NCBI GenBank assembly: GCA_022747635.1 | Contig: JAKTNV010000011.1 | Span: 15,309,975 to 15,373,974 of the forward strand | Direction: 5' to 3' | Source of the DNA: Hetaerina americana | Taxonomy: Eukaryota > Arthropoda > Insecta > Odonata > Calopterygidae | Length of the DNA stretch: 64,000 nucleotides | Part shown: positions 33,957 to 45,017 of the stretch, piece after piece | Position numbering within the stretch: position 1 is the stretch's first letter | Layout of the letters: each line of letters starts with the position of its first letter | Notes under the pieces: generated by a model | Databases searched by the model: none | The model's input: only the letters and a program-made list of their open reading frames with translations | What the model was told of the DNA's origin: nothing | Program-made: the position numbers and the translations under genes

Positions 33957-33960
<4 letters not shown>
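32723..33960. other. Unassigned DNA
   Basis: No recognisable domain. Overlapping plus-strand frames at 33277-33573 and 33486-33776 have no family signature. Confidence 0.4.

Positions 33961-33963
<3 letters not shown>

Positions 33964-34007
<44 letters not shown>
33964..34007. repeat. (TA)n microsatellite
   Basis: A pure TA tract of about 44 bases. Confidence 0.95.
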
Positions 34008-34008
<1 letters not shown>

Positions 34009-34205
34009 TATGTGTGTGTAACAAGTATGCATAATAATAAGATAAAATCTATGCATATAGAGCATTTAAAGACATGTATGTATTTATTTATATGATATTG
34101 ATATATCTGCATTTAGTGTAATTTAAGAGGAGATATTAGAATTGCAGCTGTCCTTAAATCTTGGAGACTTCTTTAATGCCTAATAAAGTAAACTATATAT
34201 ATATA

Positions 34206-34332
34206 TATATTTTTTTTTAAGGTAATCTACCGGTTAAGGTAGGTTTTTGGATGGACACAACTACCAAACAAATATTTTATTACTCCTAACAAAACACAAA
34301 ATCCATCATCCTACTCTATATCAGGTCCCTCC
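34206..34332 (-). mobile_element. RTE LINE 3' end, about 125 bases
   Basis: AAGGTAATCTACCGGTTAAG and ACACAACTACCAAACAAATA through ATCAGGTCCCTCC are the 3' untranslated region and last codons of the RTE LINE. It is preceded by (TA)n and a T run, and breaks off at 34332 where SINE-A begins. Confidence 0.85.
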
Positions 34333-34344
34333 TGTATATACGTA

Positions 34345-34475
34345 TATATATCAGGGAAAGGAACTGGCTTCCCTACACTGATGCATGAATTTCACACGCC
34401 GTCGGGCTTAGTACTGGGTGAACTCTATTATCACCTATCAAACCGACCTTATGGTTAATTACTGTGTTAATGGTA
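34345..34475 (+). mobile_element. SINE-A fragment between two RTE 3' ends
   Basis: TCAGGGAAAGGAACTGGCTT, CACACGCCGTCGGGCTTAGT and ATCAAACCGACCTTATGGTT are SINE-A in plus orientation, ending in GTGTTAATGG and a TA-rich tail at 34474. Confidence 0.8.
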
Positions 34476-34509
34476 TATATATATTTATATATATATATTT
34501 ATTTATTAG

Positions 34510-35395
34510 TATTAGGTAATCTGCCGGTTAAGGTAGGTTTTTGGATGGACACAGTAACTAAATAAATAATTTGTGACCCCTAGCAAAACACAACATCTTA
34601 CTCTACATCAGGTCCCTCTTCATCTCTGAGTACTTTCTTCCTCCCTTCATCCCGTCCAACATCCCTATCCTGTTCCTTCCCTTTCCTCGTTTGCCTAACA
34701 TTCTCCCCTCTATTACAGTCTTCAACATCCCATTGCCGGTCAACACCCCCTTCATCCACTTTTCCTGCTTCCATAGGATTGCTCCCAACAAACCCCTCTC
34801 TTCGCCCACCATACCAAGTACTTCCTCATTTGTTTTCTTCTCTGTCCATTTCACCTTCTCCATTCTTCTCCACACCCACATTTCAAAAGCCTCCAATCTA
34901 CGTCTATTCTCCTGCTTCAATGACCACGTTTCCGCACCGTGCATAGCTACGCTCCATATCAAAGTTTTTACGAGTCTTTTCTTAACATCCTTACTCAACG
35001 TCTCCGTCATCAACTCCCTCCTCCTTGTGAAAGCCTCTTTGCCTAGCGCAATTCTTCTTCTTACGTCCTCACTACTTTGACCGTGTTGGTCCAAAGCACT
35101 TCCGAGCTACGTAAACTGTTCTACCTGCTCTAGTTTTTGCCCTCCTATTTTAATGTTTAGCTTGGCTTTTTTCTATCTAGAAAATCGCAAAACCTTTGTT
35201 TTTATTAATATTGATTCTGATCCCATACCTGTCGCACTGAATTTCCAATTCACTCAGCACTACTAGCAACCCCTTGGCGGACTGACCAACTAAAGCTTGG
35301 TCATCAGCAAACCTAACTGATTTTACGAATTCCCCGCCCACTTTCATTCCTACCTCCAGCTCTTCCCATACCTCTTTAATCATTTCTTCCGCATA
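34510..35395 (-). mobile_element. RTE LINE, 5'-truncated copy
   Basis: The minus-strand frame 35094-34603 encodes the C-terminal block (MHGAETWSLKQENRRRLEAF ... EMKRDLM), nearly identical to the 8.8-kb copy. A second frame, 35383-35177, carries VRFADDQALVGQSAKGL with the intact FADD. They are separated by a stop and small indels near 35100-35180. The 5' end stops at 35395 in a short TATATATA run. The 3' untranslated region is complete at 34510-34600. Confidence 0.88.
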
Positions 35396-36530
35396 TATAT
35401 ATAGTATTTGGCTATTTACACTAAGATTTTAACCCTCAATTATCATACCAAATATGTTCATAATTACAATGAGTTTAAAAATCCATTGGTAAAATAAAGT
35501 CTTGGAAGGTAAAATAATGTTCGGAAACTTTCAGTGTTTCCTTTTGTCCTTCTAAATTTCTCGAAATCATAACCTTTGACCTTAAATATTTTTTCCCCCT
35601 TTATGGATCTTTCGAGTGTAAGTTTTGCACTCTCAGAAACGCTGCGTTGAATTCAATCCATCTCAACAAAAATATCACACTCATCCTTTCCCGAGTTTCC
35701 TGGAGCCTCACGTGTTGCTTCCTCTTTACTTTCTAAAGACTTCGTCTCGCAGCTCGAATCGAGGATTCAAATTGATTGTTCAATGTGCCGCAATTCGTGA
35801 CGAAATACTAAGTGTATTTATTCGTGAAATCCAGTTTGTAAAGAGTTTCAGCTGGCGACGACTGCCTCGAAGAGTTTTCGGTTTTGGGTCGATCGAAGAT
35901 TATTATTATTTTTTCATGAATCCAGGGCAAGCGGGACTAAAAGCACACATTAATATTTCACAAGCTTCTAACGCTGTATAATGGGGCAAGGAAGTAAAAT
36001 GGCAGAAAGCGGAGTCTTATTGGGCCAATTACTGTCAACAGGGAGAGGATGTGACATATCTCATCTCCTCCTATCAGATTTTCCGTCAATATGTAACTAC
36101 TATCCACAGTTTTTAAAAACTCACGCTTTTGTAGGTGAAGTGCTTTGTTTTCAATACGTGTCTCTGTTGGATTATACGTAGGCCTCGCGTCATACCTTTG
36201 TTCAATGCCAGCGCTGTATTTTTAGCGATGACATAAGCGGGAATTTATAATCGCAATTTTTTGGTATTAATGTCAATGTCAAACGCCGAGATCAAGATGT
36301 TTTATGCAATCAAGAAACTCAATAATCGGCCATTATCGAAACATGTATTTAAACATTGAGATTGCTGGATTTTTTTCATTCGTTTGTAATATTTCTGTCA
36401 AATAGAGTGGGTTAAAATTGCTTAAATATTCAGTTAAAATTTTATTCTCTTTCATAAAATTTTTATTTACTGTTATTGATCGTAAGCATCTTGTAGACCA
36501 TGTGTGTGTAGACATATGTGTGTGTGTGTA
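35396..36530. other. Unassigned DNA
   Basis: Nothing recognisable. The 118-codon plus-strand frame at 35625-35981 shows no family motif. Confidence 0.4.

Positions 36531-36533
<3 letters not shown>

Positions 36534-36591
<58 letters not shown>
36534..36591. repeat. (TA)n microsatellite
   Basis: A pure TA tract of about 58 bases next to a terminal module. Confidence 0.95.
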
Positions 36592-36592
<1 letters not shown>

Positions 36593-36593
36593 G

Positions 36594-36712
36594 TATAACA
36601 CTTAGCACTAGTGGACACAGACAAAAACACAGAGACACACAAAAAAGAGACTCACTATTTTTCGAATTTTCGGTGGTCGTTACCACCTTTATCAAGGAAG
36701 AGAGGGACAGAA
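36594..36712 (-). repeat. Penelope-associated terminal module, type 3
   Basis: On the minus strand it reads TTGATAAAGGTGGTAACGAC and CACCGAAAATTCGAAAAATA, then GTGAGTCTCTTTTTTGTGTG. A 5-bp hairpin GGTGG/CCACC lies between TTGATAA and GAAA. It ends at the (TA)n tract. Its layout parallels the type 1 and type 2 modules. A diverged relative is at 61083-61205, sharing GAGTGAGTTTCTTTT and GCTAGTGCTAACTT. Confidence 0.55.
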
Positions 36713-36717
36713 CTGAG

Positions 36718-36960
36718 GGTATTGACCGGCAGCGGGATGTTGAAGACTAAAATAGAGAGGGGAGAATGCTAGGCAAACGAGGAAAGGGAAGGAACAGGAT
36801 AGGGATGTTGGACGGGATGAAGGGAGGAAGAAAGTACTCAGAGATGAAGAGGGACCTGATGTAGAGTATGATGTTGTGTTTTGCTAGGGGTCACAAATTA
36901 TTTAATTAGTAATTATGTCCATCCAGAAACCTACCTTAACTGGTAGATTACCTAATAATA
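36718..36960 (+). mobile_element. RTE LINE 3' end
   Basis: It begins at GTATTGACCGGCAGCGGGAT and continues to AAGAGGGACCTGATGTAGAG with a complete 3' untranslated region ending GGTAGATTACCTAATAATAA. It is about 240 bases and well conserved. Confidence 0.88.
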
Positions 36961-36964
36961 ATAT

Positions 36965-37140
36965 ATAATATTTGGACGGCACAATAGAACACAAAATGAA
37001 ATAAATAACACGTAAAAAGGATATTCACATTGTAGATTGTTTGAGCTTCCTTTTACGTGTTATCTATTTAATTTTGTGTTCTAATGTGCCGTCCAATTAT
37101 TATATTGCTCTCGTGAGTGATTATTCGTCATCGATATCTA
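36965..37140. repeat. Palindromic module followed by (TA)n
   Basis: Arm 36968-37021 (GGACGGCACAATAGAACACA...ACACGTAAAAAGG) pairs with 37047-37100. The downstream piece TATATTGCTCTCGTGAGTGA recurs at 45301-45325 beside another (TA)n, so it is a repeat family and not a unique hairpin. Confidence 0.82.
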
Positions 37141-37149
37141 TATATACAG

Positions 37150-37150
37150 G

Positions 37151-37209
<59 letters not shown>
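37150..37209. repeat. (TA)n microsatellite
   Basis: A pure TA tract of about 60 bases. Confidence 0.95.
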
Positions 37210-37211
<2 letters not shown>

Positions 37212-38715
37212 TAATTTTAAGTGCAGTAATTACTGCCCAGTCGCATTATAGTATGTAGGTTGTGCTTGTTTTCTAATTTATTAATTCTTGTTAAAATCTA
37301 TTGTAATGGACGGAAAAATCATACAGAGAGAGATGTTAGAGATGTTTTTTTCTGAAAACGAGCGACATGAATCGTCGCCATCCCTAATCAAATTTTAATT
37401 TATACGTGGAAATAAACTTACTACGTCGACACGGATCGGCAGAGAACCTCATGGATATTTTAGTCGACCTTTTTTTTAATCTCCCGTAAAACTCATCGCA
37501 ATTCGTTCCTCCACGCTTTCCATTCCATATATGTTAGCGCGATCGTTTTTCTTCGTTTAGCCGAAGGAAACCATCTCCAGGTTTGATTCGGATTTGACCA
37601 CTCTGCGTCATGAACACACGTGAACACATATACGTGTCCTCTCGACTCAATGCTCACAGTTCGTCTTTTCGCATGAGAATCCGCGGATGAAATTCACCGT
37701 TATTATCTACCCCGGGAGGGCTCTCTTCTGTCGGCTTTTGAGGTGGGAGTATGGAGCGAAGCAGTCGTGGTGCTTGTCATTGGGGGTGGAGTCAGGTGAA
37801 ATCTCCTCGCCAGCCGGATGGTATGCCCTGGAGAGGTCTTAACTTCTGCCGAGAGAAATAAATGATAGGACGAGTATATACATCCGCTTGGCTGTCTAAA
37901 TTCTCTCCTTTCATTCCCTCTCTCCCACCAGACACCAGAGCAATACGCGATTTGCGAGTACAGGACTACCGATCTAGGCAAGCCTTCGCCATATGTATTT
38001 ATTCCGTAATCGATTCGTGACTTTGCTTGAATAAATCGTGGGCGTATTACATATTCCCGTAGGGGGCATGTTTTCACGCACTCAGTGGGAAAAATTTCGA
38101 AGCGGTGGTGTTTTAAAAAAAATATATTTTTTTCTCTCCCTCTCTTTTGTTATTTACGAGTTTTCAGGGTCGAAATTGAAAATGATTTTTTTTGTATTTA
38201 TTTGCTTAAACCTCTTGTTCTTTTTTTTCTCCTCGAATCATCATCCTTTTTCTTTCATCCCACTACATTTCATCTCCGAAATTCCTCTGGAAATTTCATC
38301 TCTCGAATGATTTTTAAATATAAAAACAAGTGACGATGAAATCTTCTCATTCACTCCCGACGACCTGGACTTAAACTCACGCCATGGTATCGTCTTTCAA
38401 TGCATAGTCGAGTTTGCTACGTTTTCATCTAAAATCTCGCAAAATATCCTTTTGCTGTATCAAACATCAAGGTAGAACGTCATCACGTTTCTTTCGCTTC
38501 AAAATCACTCAATTTTATTGAAATCATTTCCAGTGCACCGCATTTTTAGTGACCTCGTTTCAGTCTCTTTCCGGATTAAAAAAACTTTCGGGTTTCTTCA
38601 CCACGGAAATCTTCTAGAAAACGGGTTTGGAGAATCCTTAGCACAGTTAAAACACGTAAAGAATCGAGATTGAAAATGTTTGGAATTTTAGTTCGTTTTA
38701 ATGTCATCGGAAGGC
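37210..38715. other. Unassigned DNA
   Basis: No gene is recognised. The 124-codon minus-strand frame at 37703-38077 has no motif I can place. Confidence 0.4.
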
Positions 38716-38717
38716 CA

Positions 38718-39215
38718 AGTTAAAGGATAGAATGTAAGATTGTAGGGCAAAAAATTGAACTGGTAGAGGAGTTTACCTATCTCGGAGACGTTTTGGACAA
38801 AGTTAATCAAAGTAGTAGGGAGGGGCATAAGAAGAAGAATTACGTTATGTATTGAAGCTTTCAAAAGGAAGAGGTAATTGATAATAAGGACGTCGAGTAA
38901 TATGTTAAGAAACGGCTTGTAAAATATTTAATATTGAGTGCGGTTTTGCACGGCGCGGAAATATGGCCATTGAATCAAGATGATAGGCGTAGATTGGAAA
39001 CTGAATGTAGGGGAAATATTAGGCCAACTAGGAAAGGCTAGGAACAGGATAGCGACGTTGGACGGGATGAAGGAAGTACTCAGAGATGAAGAGGGACTTG
39101 TTGCAGAGTAGAATGTGGGGTTTTTTTTTTTTTTAGGAGTCACAAAATATTTATTTGGTAGTTGTGTCCATCCAAAAACCTACCTAAACCGGTAGATTAC
39201 CTTGTAATTATTCCT
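38718..39215 (+). mobile_element. Decayed RTE LINE copy with internal deletion
   Basis: GGGCAAAAAATTGAACTGGT and GTTTACCTATCTCGGAGACG start the match. It passes GGTTTTGCACGGCGCGGAAA, then skips about 200 bases to TAGGCCAACTAGGAAAGGCT. It ends with a complete 3' untranslated region (CTAAACCGGTAGATTACCTT). Confidence 0.78.
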
Positions 39216-39339
39216 ACCCCTTTTTTATTTCTCTAACGATCTTCCCTCTATATAAACGTAGATTTCAAAGAACGCATCATTAAAGTTACACGATTACTTA
39301 AAATTTATGACGTAGGGGAGTTTTTCGTGTTGCAGTCCA

Positions 39340-39545
39340 CGCGGTCGAATTTTGAAATAAATATCACCTGCAGTGCAACAATTTCATTGTGTGAAAATAA
39401 TTCACCTTGACCGGTATCCCGATCAAGACGAATTATTTTTACACTTAAATTGGTGCATTGTAATGCGCATATTGCGGATGGCTCCGTTAAAAAGTTACTG
39501 CCACGGCATCTCCCACACTTTATTTTGAATTTCACCTCGCCTAAC
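39340..39545. repeat. Foldback repeat, copy 1
   Basis: The inverted arms are GTGTGAAAATAATTCACCTT...CGG and its partner ending GAATTATTTTTACAC (39394-39453). They are followed by GGCTCCGTTAAAAAGTTACT and GCCACGGCATCTCCCACA. A second copy is at 55350-55530. Outside the hairpin the downstream block is also conserved, so the unit is about 150 bases or longer. Confidence 0.75.
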
Positions 39546-40425
39546 CACAATGCTAAACGAGGTGTTGAGATATGACCAAGTCAGTAATAATTGAAATGCA
39601 ACTGAATTGTTAAAAAACGAAAGTTGTTCGATTTTTTGCCACATCTTGGAAATTTGAGAAAAGTTATTTTAGTCGATTTAAAATTTGCCATATCGTGGAA
39701 TATGTCTCGTTTGGGGAGGGGGGGCAAGGGTCTTACTAGTGTGATACTGCACTTTCTTTTATATTTAAAAAAGTAGATGAATCGTTTCTTCATATAAATA
39801 GTTACGCGAATAAGTGACAAGATTAGTCATCGAAATAGATTTACGAGGGTGTTTATTTTTAGCTCGGAGGGAGCTATGGAAAATATTATGAACTTCTCCG
39901 CCTTATTTATTGCTGGTTTCTTAAAAGATAGAGAGAGAGAGGGCGGGGGAGAGAGACATGCGAGAAACTCCTTTATTTTAATAAAATTTTTACTCCGAAG
40001 CAAGATCAACAATAGCACGGAATGGGCAAATGCTCTCTCCGATACTTTTTTTGAATTTTAAGAACATCATCTTGAGTACCATTGAACAAAAAGGAATTTC
40101 GTGGAATTGCAATTCCTTTTTCCATAAAAAAAGGCCAACGAAATTGGCCTGATTCCAAAGAAAAGGAAAAAAATTGATGCAGAAGAAAAAAAAACTTCAT
40201 TTTTCGAGTTGGAGTAAGCTTCACCTTGGGTGGATGAATGAGGAGAACAATGGCGATGAATTCAGTTGAGGTACGTGCATACAATATCGCGAATTTTCTT
40301 TACCCATGACGGTTGAAAATCCTTCGGAATCGTGAACATTTTCGGTCTCTTAAACTTCCACATTGAACTTTCGTATGAGAAAATATGGGTAATAGACCCA
40401 TTTTCGAGGTTATTTTTTGAAAAGA
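39546..40425. other. Unassigned DNA
   Basis: Nothing recognisable; small A- and GA-rich patches only. Confidence 0.4.
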
Positions 40426-40429
40426 TGCA

Positions 40430-41455
40430 GTGTTATTCTTCTGTGTATGTCTTCCTTTCTTTGTCCAACTTATATCCTCCATTTTTCTTTTTAACATCAA
40501 CATCTCAAAAGCCTCTAAAATTGACGATCGTCCTCTTGCCTCTAAAACCAGATCTCACATCCATAAATCACTGCGCTCCATATAAATGTCATTGCCAATG
40601 CTTTACTCAAATCTTTACTCAGTGCACCTGGCATGAATTTTATTACAATTCTCTTCAATTTTTTCTTTTATTCTTGTTAAATGTTTTCGTCTGCTCAATT
40701 CTTCTCCTAATGCCCCCAAAAAATACTTCCCAAATGCATAAACTTCTCCACCTGCTCTAGTTTATTCATTCCTATTTAAATACTTAACGTAGCTTCCCTG
40801 TTTATCGAAAATATCATTATTTTTGGTTTATATTTTTGGTTTATATTGGCTAGTCCTCCATATCCCGTACATTGCACATATCGTATTGCGTATAAAGCAC
40901 ACAACACTGACTGCAATCAATCTGCTGTCTGACTCACTACAGCTTTAGCATCTGAATGCGTAGCTCAAGTGAATCACCCCGCTGCCCACTTTTATTCCCA
41001 GCTGCAACCCTTCCAATGCCACCCTAAATCTTTCCTCGGCATATGTGTTGAAAAGTTCTGCGGGCACCTATGGCACATTCCCTTACCTATATATTACTGC
41101 CCATCCCGATCATCCCGGCCGGCCCCGCTGGCGGCGGATTAACGTTCCCGCCGGCCAACTCAGAGGCCTCGGGTTCCATTCCCGCCTAGGTGAGTTTTCC
41201 TCCACCTAGGACTTGGGTATTCGCAATTGTCTTCAATATAATGTACAAGGGTTAGGTGGCAGTTGGGAATATAAAGTCTCAATCTCGGCCAATAAGAGCC
41301 GTTAAATAGATAAATAAAGTAAATTAAAAAAATTCTTCTCCTGATTCCCTTGCCTTTTCTATCTGAGCCATGTACAAGTTTAGCATAACTCGCTCATCCC
41401 TTAAGTCCACTCCCATATTTTGCAAACTATCCATTAACTTTTCTGAGGTTCAAAC
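40430..41455 (-). mobile_element. Decayed RTE LINE split by SINE-C
   Basis: On the minus strand 41455-41335 encodes EKLMDSLQNMGVDLRDERVM and LNLYMAQI, equivalent to EKLMSIL...LIRNLYMSQT in the reference. After SINE-C it resumes near 41115 with DRDGQ, then a stop, equivalent to ESGWAVL. It continues through a decayed palm region to the C-terminal block near 40490 (ACATCTCAAAAGCCTCTAAA on the plus strand). No frame survives. Confidence 0.72.
41112..41330 (+). mobile_element. SINE-C inserted in an RTE LINE
   Basis: CCGCTGGCGGCGGATTAACG and a B-box-like CGGGTTCCATTCC form the tRNA-like head. It is followed by CGCCTAGGTGAGTTTTCCTC and ends CCAATAAGAGCCGTTAAATA with a (GATAAATA)-type tail. It interrupts the minus-strand RTE copy, so it is younger than that copy. 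It does not match SINE-A, -B or -D. This is the only good copy in the window. Confidence 0.72.
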
Positions 41456-43430
41456 TGAGGTGTAGGGTGGGAGATGAGAGGATGATTGGTGGAGAAAATT
41501 TTGAAAGCTATAATGGGATGTGATTTTGACAGCGATAGAATAGAGAGTTAATTTGTAACCGATGTAGACGAAGGAAGGGAGTAGAAAAATTTTCTGGAAA
41601 GCATGGAGGCAGGCATGAGTTGCGAGGAAATGATGAAAGGAATGGGAAGTTCCCATGATACTTGGAAATAAAATAGTCGTTAGAGGCCGTTCAAAACTTA
41701 CATACTGTAGCTTTAAAATAGTTAGAACAACTTGATTGATGGCGTTATTCAAAAGTCACTGTGATGGAGGAAAGCAGGGAATTGTGGGAGGTGAAGAAAA
41801 GGATTTTGACGAAGACGTGCCCTGCTCGGAAGAGATCGTCTGTGACCACCATTCGTGTGCAGCCGATCGATCGACGTGAGTACGCAACGAAACGGTCACG
41901 GCGGCTGAAGCACAGGCGGACAAACATCCTAGAATAGCAGGACGCTTGATTCACGTCTGGAGCTTCATCCTTTTGGTAGAAGTTGGGGAATGTATTTTCT
42001 TTTTATTTTTGGGAGAAAGACTCTCGGCAAATCTGTAGCGTCTTGCAAATTCGGGGAGGGCGGTGAAGTGGATGCGCAATCGGCCATATTGGGTCGATAG
42101 TGCATACGGTTTGTATCTTCTACTGCGGTGACATCGAAAGAAAAATGATGTTAGTTTCAATTTTGCCATATTGAAGTCGTTAAATAAATAAATGAAATTA
42201 AGTCAACTGATTTAGTTCTTTATATGCCATATTAGTGTTCAGAGTATGTTCCCTTTTAGTTTACACTAACTAGGTTATTTCGCAGAGGATAGTCTTCAAC
42301 TTTGTTTGCAAAAACAAAATTCAACATATACTCTGCTACATAATCGTTGGACTTTAGAATTATTTTAGAATTCTGTAAAATTAAAAAGAAAGTTGTTTAT
42401 AACAAAATTTTTCGAGATGCGACGTATTTCTCAAGAATCATCATGGAAAATACTTCTTCATTAACTGTTATATTCATTCGCATTTAGCTTATTCCATTAG
42501 TGATTTGTAGGGTGGTATTTCTATTCAGAAAATAATTGACAAAAATGGGGAAATTACAGGGTGGGGCATAAATAGTTCTTGTTAACTAAAAGTTTTCAAT
42601 GCCAAGTTACGAGATTTTAATCACGAAAAATTAAAAATTTATTGTTGACCTTCCAAAAAAATTATCTATGAAGATATGTGAGGGATAAACGATTCCTATT
42701 GGTATATAATACAGGAAAAAATCATACAGTCCTTTTTATGGTTGATTCGAATCGACTTTTTCCTGTCATTACTAAAATAATGAACAAAGCTAGTGACAGA
42801 CTAGTGACGGCTAGAATATGGCTAAATATCAACCCAAAAGCTTTTTAATTACGAGATTCGTACAATTTCTACGATCACCCATTAGTTTTCTTGGGACTGA
42901 TGGAAAGAGTGGGTGGAACTGCTATTTCTTGTGTAGATGGTAAGATGCGGTTAAGCTTAATCATCGCCTGCTTTCTTTGTGAATACGAAAAATAGATGTC
43001 TACACCGTACAGCGCTCCCAAGGGTCGTATAACCATAATTTGTATGGGCGTTGAACCACCCAAGTGGAAAGAAAACGGGTGATTACGCCCTGTTATTCTT
43101 TACTAAACGACTTTATTTTCTGAAAAGAATATATTTCTCTCTCTGGCAACAGTTATTTGAACCCTGTGAACTCTATACAGTGCAGCCATTTATGTCTTGT
43201 ATACACTCGTCACTGGTTGTCAATCGCCGAGTGCAATCCACATTCTGTAATTGCCCAAGCTCTCTCTCCATTTATCTAATTTTCGCCGCAAAAAATGTAT
43301 CCACGACATATCTATCCAGACATACCTTAGTAACCCTTCCATGCAATAATTTTTCTGTGTGAAACGAAGGCCAATAATGAGTAAGTCGGCTAAAGTAAGA
43401 CCTTGCGGATCTCGCGGGGGCATTCCCTTC
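41456..43430. other. Unassigned DNA
   Basis: No recognisable domain or repeat family is seen. Small open frames on both strands lack signatures. Confidence 0.45.
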
Positions 43431-44240
43431 CTAGATTTCGACCTCTGGTGACGCGGTATCGAGCGGCCTGCCGTAAGTTAGCCTCCGACGCGGGGGTGGG
43501 TGCTTCCGGTGTGCAGGAAGATGCACCGGGTAGGAGGAGATATGTCTTTCACCCCCTCAAGCACGGGAGCGATGCCCTGCACGTATCTGACACTCTTAGG
43601 GGTTGGGTTGGGGGGAGGGAATGAAAAGGTTCTCTTGCCACCCCTTGCCCTCTCTGTCTCTCTCCAACAAGATTTTCCCGACCGGACGCATCGTATTTTC
43701 TCGGGTACGGCCGGAAACGGAGGTGGGGAAAAGAGAAGGGAACCTAGTGGGGGGCGGGGGGAGGGTTGGAAGGAAGTGGTGAGGCTGTGCTGGTGGACAG
43801 TGTTGGTGGGGCGATTCCTAAGGGAGGAAGTGGAAGAAGAATGAAATTGGCAACTACGTCCCACTGGTTGGGAGTTGAGGAGTCTGGGGGGACGCGCCAT
43901 CTCTCCTCCGCAATCAGGGGGACATTGTCCGGCAGCATGCGGCAGGAGAGTCCGATCTCTTCTACCTCGGGAGTTGGGTTGAGGAAGGTGGTCTGATGGG
44001 AAGGATTTCTCCCCCTGCCCCCTTCCCACTGCAATCCCCTCTCTCCATGTGATATGGTGTAAGGGGAAGGGGGTTTTTGCTCTTCGGAGGGTGGACGGCC
44101 AGACGGGGGTGGATAGGGTACGTGAATTGGCACAGGAAGCGTGGGAAACGGCAATAAAAATCGAGAAGGTGGGTGGGGGAGGTTTTTTTGGAGGGGTGGT
44201 TTCAGGAACAGACAAGTTGGGTGTCTGCATTGGAGGCGAT
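43431..44240. other. GC- and G-rich unassigned region
   Basis: This stretch is clearly richer in GC than its surroundings. It carries G runs such as GTGGGGGGCGGGGGGAGGG at 43748-43766 and GGTGGGTGGGGGAGG near 44168. Overlapping open frames up to 250 codons (44230-43478, -) are rich in proline, serine and arginine, as expected from composition. I see no domain, so I do not call a gene. Confidence 0.4.
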
Positions 44241-44504
44241 GTACGATTTTTAGAACTAATTAATCGAGTATCGAAAACATATCGATATCGGAGTACACAT
44301 TATTTCAGTCACATCACAGCCCTACCATCGTCGTAGTTGCTAAATAGATTAAATTTGAGATATGGGTTGCTTCTTGAAAATAATCCCAAGACGTCATTCT
44401 GGGATCTCCCGAAGTGGCTTTTCACCGCATAAATGTTGTTCTCCCAAAGACATCCCCCCAGGCTTTCTATTTGCCATCATGCCTTTCAAAAAGCCTATTA
44501 ACTT

Positions 44505-44720
44505 CCTTCCTCTTCCCCACTTACCCAATATTCTCCCCTCTATCACCGTCTCCATTCACTTCCTCTGCGTCCGTCGAATTTCATTAAGCGTTTTCCTTTC
44601 CACCCTGAACATCCGTGACACCTTCATTTTGCCTCCATCTCTGCTCAATTTTTTTCATATTTTTATCCTAATCCGTTCACAAATCTCAAAATACTCTAAT
44701 CACGCCTTCTTTCATAAAAT
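44505..44720 (-). mobile_element. Possible very old RTE LINE remnant
   Basis: The segment CTTACCCAATATTCTCCCCT and TCTATCACCGTCTCCAT matches the RTE 3' coding region on the minus strand (compare 8966-9000). The following bases are only faintly similar. Confidence 0.4.
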
Positions 44721-45017
44721 ATTAACAATCAGGAAAACAGGACTGAAATGATGATAACAGCTTTCTTTAATGCCTATAGAGATCTAAAATAGCCACAAGT
44801 GTACAAATAAGGGTACTATTTGAGGACCACGGATCCTCCTAATTGTGGATACGAATGTAGAGACTCCTCAACATCTAGAGTTACAATGTACTTTTCCAAG
44901 TAATTCTTTAGGTACAACGAGTTTCATCTGGATATGCCTTCATTAGACACAAGGCCGAGTATGACAGAGCATTAGGGGGCAGCGTTAATTTGGTATTCCC
45001 TTATTCTATATATTTAA

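Noticed and set aside
36594..36712. Definite hammerhead ribozyme annotation
   Set aside because: The core positions are not all conserved in this copy and helices I and III could not be shown by eye, so it is reported only as a hypothesis in the findings.
43478..44230. 250-codon minus-strand frame in GC-rich DNA
   Set aside because: Proline/serine/arginine-rich composition follows from base composition; overlapping frames are open on both strands and no domain is visible.
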